Positions 1 through 5,376 of a DNA stretch of 6,909 bases are shown in pieces. Origin of the DNA: an uncultured Eubacteriales bacterium (GTDB lineage: Bacteria > Bacillota > Clostridia > Oscillospirales > Acutalibacteraceae); the NCBI GenBank assembly GCA_900321595.1, contig ONWP01000057.1, positions 1 to 6,909 of the forward strand, in the 5' to 3' direction. The notes below the pieces were generated by a model. That model was not told the DNA's origin. It saw nothing but the letters and a program-made list of their open reading frames with translations, and did not search any database. The translations under genes and the position numbers were made by a program. How positions within the stretch are numbered: position 1 is the stretch's first letter; each line of letters starts with the position of its first letter.

Positions 1-1295
1 CGGTTCTCCGTCAGGCCGACCTCGGTGACGCGGTACGTGCCGTCCGCCGCGTCCGGGACGTTCCACTCGCCGGTCCTGCCGTTCTCGCTGAAGGCGATCA
101 GCGTGCTCGCTTCCGCGTCCAGCGGCAGGAGCAGATCGTTTTCGCGCTTGAGCGTCAGCCCGTCTTTCGCGATGCTCCGGTCCCTGCCGCGCGTGACGAC
201 TCCGCCGGAGAAATACGCGGTATACCCGGTTTCGCCGTCGCCCTCGATCGACAGCCGCTTGTGACGGTTCAGGTAGAAGTACGGCAGCTGATATGTACAA
301 TAATCGCGGATAAACAGCGGGATCCACACCTGCGGATCGACGCCGTGGTTCATCCAGATGTCCTCGCCGTGCATCGCGCCGTAGAAAACAGCGCCCAGCG
401 CCGCGTCCGTCAGGTGGCCGCTGTAGAGCTGCGGCGGGATATCGACGCACTCCTGCGCGGTCATGTTGCTCGTCCACCAGGACGCGGGAATGCGTCCCAG
501 CGCGCGGATCGGCGCGTCCCGCCAGTCGCCCGCGGGCAGCTCGTCGACAAACCGGGCGTAATACTTCCCGATGGGGTGCTCCCGGCTGTCGGCGCGCAGC
601 TCGAGCTCGCGGTAGGTGTACTCGGTGGTCACGTCAATGCCCATCGACGCGATATAGTCGAGCATTTTGTTTCGCGCCTCGTCCTCCTCTTCGACGGAGG
701 TGTAGGGGTTCATGTTCTGCGCGATGCAGAAGTTGTCCAGATGCACCGTGCCGGCCTCGCGGACGGGCACGGCGTCGCAGAAGCGGTCCCAAAGCTGTTT
801 GAAAAGTCCGCTGTCCCAGAACTGCTTATAGGAGGTCTTATACGCGTTGCGGTCGTTGAACCGCTCGATGACGGCCGGTTTGCCGTCCGGATCGTTCACG
901 ACCGCGTTCGCGGCGGCAAACGCCGGGAAGGACGCGTTCGCGTCATAGCAGTCCGCCAGGTTGCCGTGATAGCTGACAACGGTATTGTATTTTTTTGCCT
1001 CTTCCACGAGCCAAAGCAGGCTTTCCCGCCCGTCCGCGTCGCAGTCGCGCTTGAGGAAGTCGTTGACGACCTCCATCTCCGGGTAGCAGTCGTCGTGTCC
1101 CAGCCCCTGCCAGCCGACGAGATAGACGATCTTCAGCCGGCCGAGGGTGAGCCGGTCGATCGTTTTGATGATCGCCAGCGCCTGCTCGAAGCTGATCAGC
1201 ACCTCGCTTCTGCCGTTCGGGAAATCCGGACGGGCGAGGAACATCTTCATCCAGAGGGTCTGCGAATAGTCGTAATTCCAATGGGGTTCCGTCAT
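1..1295 (-). CDS. GH101-like endo-alpha-N-acetylgalactosaminidase family protein (3' end outside window)
   Basis: The frame is open from the ATG at 1295 to the left edge, giving 431 codons without a stop, so the C-terminus is missing. Family knowledge: GH101 enzymes release Gal-beta-1,3-GalNAc from Ser/Thr of O-glycoproteins. Seen here: a GWQ..GHDDCYPE block at residues 61-73, which resembles the GH101 substrate-binding motif; HLDNF at 185-189; and TTEY at 223-226. Asp187 and Glu225 are candidate nucleophile and acid/base, and their 38-residue spacing is close to that in characterised GH101 enzymes. A Trp/His-rich stretch and a probable beta-sandwich accessory region (about 345 onward) follow. 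The start is supported by AAAGGAG at 1303-1309 with a 7-base spacer. It begins 13 bases after the MATE stop codon, so the two are probably one operon. No signal peptide is visible, unlike classical surface GH101 enzymes, so the protein may be cytoplasmic. The substrate is inferred; another GH101-clan activity is possible. Confidence 0.72.
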   Translation of the reverse strand, partial: MTEPHWNYDYSQTLWMKMFLARPDFPNGRSEVLISFEQALAIIKTIDRLTLGRLKIVYLVGWQGLGHDDCYPEMEVVNDFLKRDCDADGRESLLWLVEEAKKYNTVVSYHGNLADCYDANASFPAFAAANAVVNDPDGKPAVIERFNDRNAYKTSYKQFWDSGLFKQLWDRFCDAVPVREAGTVHLDNFCIAQNMNPYTSVEEEDEARNKMLDYIASMGIDVTTEYTYRELELRADSREHPIGKYYARFVDELPAGDWRDAPIRALGRIPASWWTSNMTAQECVDIPPQLYSGHLTDAALGAVFYGAMHGEDIWMNHGVDPQVWIPLFIRDYCTYQLPYFYLNRHKRLSIEGDGETGYTAYFSGGVVTRGRDRSIAKDGLTLKRENDLLLPLDAEASTLIAFSENGRTGEWNVPDAADGTYRVTEVGLTEN

Positions 1296-1302
1296 GGTTT
1301 TG

Positions 1303-1309
1303 CTCCTTT
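1303..1309 (-). promoter_or_regulatory. Ribosome binding site of the GH101-like gene
   Basis: AAAGGAG on the minus strand, seven bases before the ATG at 1295 and touching the MATE stop codon. It fixes the start and shows that translation begins anew in a short intergenic gap, as within an operon. Confidence 0.85.
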
Positions 1310-2694
1310 CAGACGATCGTGCGTACCCAGACGCGTTTTTTCATCATGATATAGCCCACAACGCACTTGAGGATCTCCAGCCCCTGTACGATGGGGAAAA
1401 CGATATGGATATCCGGATGGAACAGATAGTAAAGCGCGAAGGCGGTCGGCACCGGCAGCACCCACATGAAGACGGAGTCAAACAGAAACGTGACGAACGT
1501 CCGCCCGCCGGAGCGCAGCGTAAAGTAGGTCGCGTTGGCAAAGGCGATGACCGGCATGATGCAGCCGAACACCCGCAGGAAATAGGCCGCCAGCTCCCTG
1601 GACGCTTCGCTGGTCCGGTACAGATCCGTGATCAGTCCGCCGAAGCCAAACAGCGCCGCGCCGACGACAAAGCCCAGCGCAACAGAAAACGCGATAAGCT
1701 TGCGGACGGTATCGACCGCCTCGTCGTGCAGACCCGCGCCGAGCTTCTGCCCGGCGATGATGCCGATGGTCACGCCCATGCTCATGCAGGCGATGCTGAA
1801 CAGGTTCGAAACGGTGGACGAGATCGAGCAAGCGGCGACGACCGTCAGGCCGTGCAGGGAATACGCCACGCTGAGCATGCTCATGCCGGCGCTCCAAAGC
1901 AGCTCGTTGACAAAGAGAGGCATCCCCTTGACGGTGAATTCACGCAGCTCCCTGCGCGGGATGCCAAAACCGCGGAACGCGCCGCGCAGGTACGGGAAGC
2001 GCGCCTTGTGCGTCAGCAGGTAGCCGATCAGGATCGCCAGCTCGCAGAACCGCGACAGCGCCGTGGCGACAGCCGCGCCGCGCACGCCCATCTCCGGGAA
2101 GCCGGCCTTGCCGAAGATCAGCAGATAATTGAACAGGCAGTTGACGACGACGGCGGAAAAGCCCGCGATCATCGGCGTGACGGTGTCGCCGGTCTGGCGC
2201 ATGGTGTCGGCGAAGACCTGCGTCAGCGCGAAGGGCGCCAGGCCGATCAGCGCGAGCCACAGGTATTGCTTGCCGAACGCGAGCGTGGCGGCCAGATCGC
2301 CCTCCTCTCCCGTCTCGTGTAGAAACAGGCCGATCAGCCCGTCGTGGAACAGGATCAGGATCGCGACCGCGGCGATCGCGATGCCCACGGCGGCGAGCAG
2401 CTTGTAGCGCAGCGTATAGCGTATGCCCTGCTGATCCCGCTTGCCGTAGTACTGGCTCGTAAAAATGCCGACGCCGCTCATCGCGCCGAAGATCGCCAGA
2501 TTGTAGATGAAGATCAGCTGGTTCACGATCGACACGCCGGACATCTGCTCGGTGCCGAGGGCGCCGACCATCAGGTTGTCCAGCATGTTCACGAGATTGG
2601 ATATGAAATTCTGCGCCATGATCGGCATGGCGACGGTGAGCGCCATTCTGTAAAAAGCCCGGTCGCCGATGTATCTGCGTCTGATCGAGGTCAT
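1309..2694 (-). CDS. MATE family multidrug/Na+(H+)-coupled efflux transporter
   Basis: This 461-residue protein has the usual length and hydrophobic profile of a 12-helix MATE transporter. These proteins export drugs or metabolites across the cytoplasmic membrane against Na+ or H+ entry. The N-terminal half carries MPIMAQNFISNLVNMLDNLMVG (here split: MPIMAQ at 23-28, MLDNLMVGALG at 37-47), the typical first-helix motif with an acidic residue, Asp39. It is followed by EQMSGVSIVNQ and the SQYYGKRD loop. A second MatE repeat begins near residue 238 (KGMPLFVNELLW) and includes the GQKLGAG loop. The C-terminus KKRVWVRTIV is basic and cytoplasmic. The start at 2694 has GGAG at 2701-2704 with a 6-base spacer. 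A consensus promoter lies just upstream, and the glycosidase gene follows after 13 bases. The substrate cannot be told from sequence; the pairing with a glycosidase hints at a sugar-related or glycoside compound, but this is inference. Confidence 0.95.
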   Translation of the reverse strand: MTSIRRRYIGDRAFYRMALTVAMPIMAQNFISNLVNMLDNLMVGALGTEQMSGVSIVNQLIFIYNLAIFGAMSGVGIFTSQYYGKRDQQGIRYTLRYKLLAAVGIAIAAVAILILFHDGLIGLFLHETGEEGDLAATLAFGKQYLWLALIGLAPFALTQVFADTMRQTGDTVTPMIAGFSAVVVNCLFNYLLIFGKAGFPEMGVRGAAVATALSRFCELAILIGYLLTHKARFPYLRGAFRGFGIPRRELREFTVKGMPLFVNELLWSAGMSMLSVAYSLHGLTVVAACSISSTVSNLFSIACMSMGVTIGIIAGQKLGAGLHDEAVDTVRKLIAFSVALGFVVGAALFGFGGLITDLYRTSEASRELAAYFLRVFGCIMPVIAFANATYFTLRSGGRTFVTFLFDSVFMWVLPVPTAFALYYLFHPDIHIVFPIVQGLEILKCVVGYIMMKKRVWVRTIV

Positions 2695-2710
2695 AAGGTT
2701 CTCCGTTTCC

Positions 2711-2725
2711 TGACGTTTTTCGTCA
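2711..2725. promoter_or_regulatory. Inverted repeat in the MATE leader, possible operator
   Basis: TGACG-TTTTT-CGTCA is a perfect 5-bp inverted repeat with a 5-base spacer. It would cover roughly +5 to +19 of the transcript predicted from the consensus promoter upstream. A repressor bound here would block the MATE-glycosidase operon. As RNA it would be only a short weak hairpin. No regulator gene is visible nearby. Confidence 0.4.
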
Positions 2726-2735
2726 AAACAGAGAT

Positions 2736-2764
2736 ATTATAGCCCCTGCGCGGCGCGCTGTCAA
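2736..2764 (-). promoter_or_regulatory. Consensus sigma-A promoter of the MATE-glycosidase operon
   Basis: On the minus strand the -35 box TTGACA (2759-2764) and the -10 box TATAAT (2736-2741) both match the housekeeping consensus exactly, with an ideal 17-bp spacer (2742-2758). Transcription would start near 2729, giving a leader of about 35 bases. The -35 box sits only three bases beyond the T-run of the preceding terminator. Such a perfect promoter is expected to be strong unless repressed. Confidence 0.9.
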
Positions 2765-2766
2765 CT

Positions 2767-2797
2767 CAAAAACGGACGGCCGCGGGACCGTCCGTTT
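2767..2797 (-). terminator. Intrinsic terminator of the phosphoesterase gene
   Basis: The inverted repeat AACGGACGG / CCGTCCGTT (2771-2779 and 2788-2796) encloses an 8-base loop. On the minus strand it is followed by a run of five T (2768-2772, partly within the stem). It lies 14 bases after the phosphoesterase stop codon and immediately before the MATE promoter, so it insulates the two transcription units. Confidence 0.88.
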
Positions 2798-2810
2798 CGA
2801 TAAACTGTAT

Positions 2811-4181
2811 TTACGGCGCCGTCGTGAAGCCCGTGGTCAGCGGCTCGCCCTTGGCCAGCCACACGTTCAGCGGGATCACGCGCGCGACGTAGTCCGTGCC
2901 GGGCTCGAGCCCGTCGATGGTGACGCTCTGGGTCTCGGGCATGGGCTCGAAGTAGTATTCGGCGTAGATCTCCTTCTCGGCGACCGTCTTCTTCGGCTTC
3001 GCGGCCTTCGCGATCTGGATGCGGTAGCCGTAGACGCACACGTCCGCTTTGGCCTGCTCAAAGGTCAGGCTGACGTCGTTCGCGCCGGCCTGCGCGGTGA
3101 TCTCTGCGCCCTCCTCGAACCACGGCGCAGAATCAGTCTTCTTGCGGGCCTTGGTGTAGGCGAAGGACTTCGGATCGCTCGGCTTGTCGATCTGCCAGAC
3201 GAGCTGCTTGTCGGGATCGTCCGTGTTCGACGGCGTTTTGAAGAAGTCGCCGGTCAGGATGTTGAACGGCTGCAGCCGGACGCGGTTGTTCGCGTCGACC
3301 TCGACGATCGTGTACTGCGCGGCGCGGTCGGCGCCCGCGGGCACGGTGTTGTCTCCGATATCGCGCTCCATCTCAAAGTAGTTGAGCGTGCCGCAGCCCA
3401 GCGTGGTGTAATTGTTCTGCCAGATGTTGATCGGGTTGTTGACCGGGCCGTGGCTGTGGCCGGAGAAGTTGACGACCTGCGGATACTGGCTGTAGACCAT
3501 GTGCAGGGGCAGGCTCATCTGGGTGTACCAGCTGCGGCTGACGTAGACGGTGTTCCAGATGTGGCCGTGCTGCATCGTGAAAATGGGCTTTTCCGGATCG
3601 TCCTTCGCGGCCTCGCGCAGCTGACGGCTCAGCCAGTTGAGCTGCAGCGGGGTGTGCCAGGTGTCCGTCGGGTCGGTGGACAGGCCGATGATGTGGAAGC
3701 CCTTGATGACCTTGTGCACGTCCAGCTCGGTGTTCATGTTGCGCATATAGCCCTCGTGCCCGCCGTAGTGGTACTCGTGGTTGCCCATGACGGTGATGAA
3801 CTCCGTGCCCTCGCGGATGCTTTCCGAAACGACGCGGTTGAGCTCGGCGTATTCGTCGTCGTGACCGCTGTCGACGATGTCGCCCGCGAGCAGCACCGCG
3901 TCCAGGCACTGATAGGTCGGGTGATTGTCGGCGTAGGCGTACGCCGTGCGGAACATCTCCGCCAAGCGCTCCGCGTTGCGCGGGTCGTTCGCCGTGCGCA
4001 GATGCGTGTCGGAGGTGATCGCGAAGCGGAAGACGGGCACGAAGTCGTCCTGCGTCGCGGTCTCGACCGCTTCCTCGCGCCGGATCTGCTCGTTTTTCGT
4101 CACGCCGGAGATGCCTGTGATGAGCATAATGACTGCCAGCGGAACGATCAGGATCCCGCGTATGCGCTGAAGATAATACAT
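2811..4181 (-). CDS. Membrane-anchored calcineurin-like metallophosphoesterase
   Basis: The 456-residue protein begins with a hydrophobic segment (residues 10-27) without a clear cleavage site or lipobox, suggesting an N-terminal anchor with the enzyme outside the membrane. The dinuclear-metal phosphoesterase motifs follow in order: SDTH (Asp58, His60), AGD (Asp101), GNHE (Asn134, His135), QHGH (His205/His207) and GHSH (His242, His244). All metal ligands expected for the family are present. About 100 C-terminal residues (350-456), ending in GLEPGTDYVARV, look like a fibronectin-III-type beta-sandwich. The ATG at 4181 is chosen because GGAGG (4190-4194) lies 8 bases away; a TTG at 4187 would be only two bases from it. 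The gene has its own promoter-like sequence and terminator. The substrate (phosphoester, nucleotide, lipid or wall phosphate) is unknown. Confidence 0.93.
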   Translation of the reverse strand: MYYLQRIRGILIVPLAVIMLITGISGVTKNEQIRREEAVETATQDDFVPVFRFAITSDTHLRTANDPRNAERLAEMFRTAYAYADNHPTYQCLDAVLLAGDIVDSGHDDEYAELNRVVSESIREGTEFITVMGNHEYHYGGHEGYMRNMNTELDVHKVIKGFHIIGLSTDPTDTWHTPLQLNWLSRQLREAAKDDPEKPIFTMQHGHIWNTVYVSRSWYTQMSLPLHMVYSQYPQVVNFSGHSHGPVNNPINIWQNNYTTLGCGTLNYFEMERDIGDNTVPAGADRAAQYTIVEVDANNRVRLQPFNILTGDFFKTPSNTDDPDKQLVWQIDKPSDPKSFAYTKARKKTDSAPWFEEGAEITAQAGANDVSLTFEQAKADVCVYGYRIQIAKAAKPKKTVAEKEIYAEYYFEPMPETQSVTIDGLEPGTDYVARVIPLNVWLAKGEPLTTGFTTAP

Positions 4182-4189
4182 AAACAATA

Positions 4190-4194
4190 CCTCC
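4190..4194 (-). promoter_or_regulatory. Ribosome binding site deciding the phosphoesterase start
   Basis: GGAGG on the minus strand is 8 bases from the ATG at 4181 and only 2 bases from an in-frame TTG at 4187. The spacing favours the ATG. Confidence 0.8.
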
Positions 4195-4214
4195 CGTATG
4201 GTTTCTGCAGTCAG

Positions 4215-4242
4215 TTTATCACGAAAACGCGCCCGCCGTCAA
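4215..4242 (-). promoter_or_regulatory. Probable promoter of the phosphoesterase gene
   Basis: The minus strand reads TTGACG (4237-4242), a 16-bp spacer and GATAAA (4215-4220). The -35 box matches 5 of 6 bases and the -10 box 4 of 6. The site lies between the dockerin gene terminator and the phosphoesterase ribosome binding site. Confidence 0.55.
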
Positions 4243-4266
4243 GACCGCGGGAGCTGTTATCTGTGT

Positions 4267-4287
4267 AAAATCCGCTGATCGGCGGAT
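4267..4287 (-). terminator. Probable terminator of the dockerin gene
   Basis: The stem ATCCGC/GCGGAT (4282-4287 and 4270-4275) with a 6-base loop begins at the stop codon and is followed on the minus strand by TTTT. The stem is short, so read-through into the phosphoesterase gene is possible. Confidence 0.5.
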
Positions 4288-5111
4288 CATACGGGCTGCC
4301 AGACGTAGGTCCAGACCGTCTCGCCGCCGCAGGAGGAGAAATAGATGCCGAGCTGCTGTCCCGGCGTGCCGGCACCGAAGGTGTGGCTGACCTTCGCGGC
4401 GGGCGTATCGGAGAGTTGACCGTGCGAGTAAACCGAACAGCAGTCATTTCCGCCGGAAACAGCCGGTCCGAAGATGATCTTGTTCGCGGTTCGCTGGTCC
4501 ATCTTCAGTCCCGCGTCGTCGAGGATGACCCGCGCCTGTTCGTTGAAGTAGCGGTCGCCGTTTCTGCCCCGTTCCTCGACAAGCGTCAGCGTCAGGTCCA
4601 GCGTTACGGTCTGTCCCGACCGGATGATCCGCGGGGGCTCGGTGCAGGTGCCCCGGAAGGACGCGTAGATGCCGTTTGATTCCTTGTTGCAGTCGTGGAA
4701 GGTCGGGCCGACGAAAAACTCGTATTTCAGGCCGTTGCCCGTCTTGTTGTCGCGCTTCTGCACACGGATGCCGGCCTGCACCCAGGCGTAAGTCTGCCCG
4801 GGCACGGTCGTGGTCATGCCCTGCCCCTCGGCGGGCAGCGGCTCGAGGCGCGCCGACGACCGCAGGATGCGCCGGGCGTCCCGGGCGGTGACCCTGCCGT
4901 CGAAGTCCACGTCCGCGGCCTGCTTCTGCGCGCTTGTCAGCTTTTCGAGCGACGCGGACGCGCGAAGGCACAGCCTCGCGTCCCGGGCGGTGATCTTGTT
5001 GTCCCCGTTCAGATCGCCGGAACGCAGCGCGGCGAACGCCGGTAAGACCGCGCAGGAAAAGATCAGGACCAGCGCCAGAAAGAGCGCCGACATTTTTGCG
5101 TAACGCCGCAT
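4287..5111 (-). CDS. Secreted protein with N-terminal dockerin and an uncharacterised C-terminal domain
   Basis: The 274-residue protein starts with a signal peptide (basic MRRYAK, hydrophobic 8-24, likely cleavage after AFA at 27). IFSC at 17-20 is a poor lipobox, so lipid anchoring is unlikely but not excluded. Two dockerin-type calcium-binding repeats follow: D33-x-N35-x-D37 with D44, and D67-x-D69-x-D71 with D78, each continuing as TARDAR and a Leu/Arg helix. Family knowledge: dockerins bind cohesin modules on scaffold or surface proteins. Residues 100-274 look beta-rich, with five Cys (141, 156, 224, 225, 261) that could form disulfides outside the cell. I do not recognise this domain, and no catalytic motif is evident. 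The N-terminal dockerin position is unusual, since most are C-terminal. The start has GGAGG 8 bases upstream (5120-5124). No cohesin gene is in the window. Confidence 0.88.
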   Translation of the reverse strand: MRRYAKMSALFLALVLIFSCAVLPAFAALRSGDLNGDNKITARDARLCLRASASLEKLTSAQKQAADVDFDGRVTARDARRILRSSARLEPLPAEGQGMTTTVPGQTYAWVQAGIRVQKRDNKTGNGLKYEFFVGPTFHDCNKESNGIYASFRGTCTEPPRIIRSGQTVTLDLTLTLVEERGRNGDRYFNEQARVILDDAGLKMDQRTANKIIFGPAVSGGNDCCSVYSHGQLSDTPAAKVSHTFGAGTPGQQLGIYFSSCGGETVWTYVWQPV

Positions 5112-5123
5112 AAGTGATTCCTC

Positions 5124-5224
5124 CGATCCGTTTTTTCATATTCAGAATAACACGTATTGCGCGATCCGTCAAGCGTCGGCCGGTTTTCCTGTGCGTGAAC
5201 AGAGATCGAAAACGCGCGATCCGT
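5124..5224. repeat. Three direct copies of CGATCCGT upstream of the dockerin gene
   Basis: CGATCCGT occurs at 5124-5131, 5162-5169 and 5217-5224 in the same orientation. The last two are extended to the 11-mer GCGCGATCCGT (5159-5169 and 5214-5224), spaced 55 bp apart. One copy overlaps the -35 box of the dockerin promoter and one abuts its ribosome binding site. They may be regulator binding sites or chance repeats in GC-rich sequence. Confidence 0.45.
5144..5172 (-). promoter_or_regulatory. Probable extended -10 promoter of the dockerin gene
   Basis: The minus strand has TTGACG (5167-5172), a 17-bp spacer, and TATTCT (5144-5149) preceded by TGT, an extended -10 element. Transcription would start near 5137, giving a leader of about 26 bases. 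Confidence 0.6.
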
Positions 5225-5298
5225 TGCGATTCGCGCCTGCCGCGGAAAAGGAACTGCGCATAAAAACAGCAGCGTCTGCACAATTTTATAAAAAACAC

Positions 5299-5327
5299 TT
5301 GTTGTTTTATCATAGATAAAGTATAAT
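5299..5327 (+). promoter_or_regulatory. Promoter of the PrsW-MORN gene
   Basis: The -10 box TATAAT (5322-5327) is a perfect match. At the ideal 17-bp distance lies TTGTTG (5299-5304), a weak -35 box matching only TTG. A weak -35 with a palindrome in the spacer suggests that the promoter is regulated. Transcription would start near 5334. Confidence 0.7.
5306..5320. promoter_or_regulatory. Palindromic operator candidate inside the PrsW promoter spacer
   Basis: TTTATC-ATA-GATAAA is a perfect 6-bp inverted repeat around a 3-base centre. It occupies 15 of the 17 bases between the -35 and -10 boxes. This is a classical place for a repressor operator or for a MerR-type activator site. The regulator is not identifiable from the window. 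Confidence 0.5.
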
Positions 5328-5341
5328 ATCATCAATACATT

Positions 5342-5354
5342 CGGACACAGTCCG
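5342..5354. promoter_or_regulatory. Short inverted repeat in the PrsW leader
   Basis: CGGAC-ACA-GTCCG lies about +9 to +21 from the predicted transcription start and eight bases before the AAGGAG ribosome binding site. It could be an mRNA stem that stabilises the transcript, or a second protein-binding site. No T-run follows on either strand, so it is not a terminator. Confidence 0.4.
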
Positions 5355-5376
5355 TAAAAACGAAGGAGTTGTTAAC

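Larger units (their letters stand above)
5112..5376. other. Divergent intergenic region between the dockerin gene and the PrsW gene
   Basis: This is the only sizeable non-coding stretch in the window (265 bases). It holds the dockerin promoter at the left end and the PrsW promoter at the right end, facing away from each other, plus the repeats and palindromes listed separately. Between about 5225 and 5290 I see no gene, RNA structure or other recognisable element. The right third (5280-5335) is markedly AT-rich compared with the rest. Confidence 0.75.

Noticed and set aside
261..2322. Long open frames on the plus strand (261-1349 and 1294-2322)
   Set aside because: They lie antisense to the glycosidase and MATE genes, have Arg/Asp/His/Val-rich composition typical of the complement of GC-rich genes, and show no domain or convincing ribosome binding site.
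2695..2735. Riboswitch in the MATE leader
   Set aside because: MATE genes can be under riboswitch control, but the predicted leader of about 35 bases is too short for an aptamer.
4185..4187. TTG as the start of the phosphoesterase
   Set aside because: It is only two bases from GGAGG, too close for initiation; the ATG at 4181 has an 8-base spacer.
3450..4268. 272-codon plus-strand frame opposite the phosphoesterase
   Set aside because: It is a shadow of the phosphoesterase gene, whose metal-binding motifs are all intact on the other strand.
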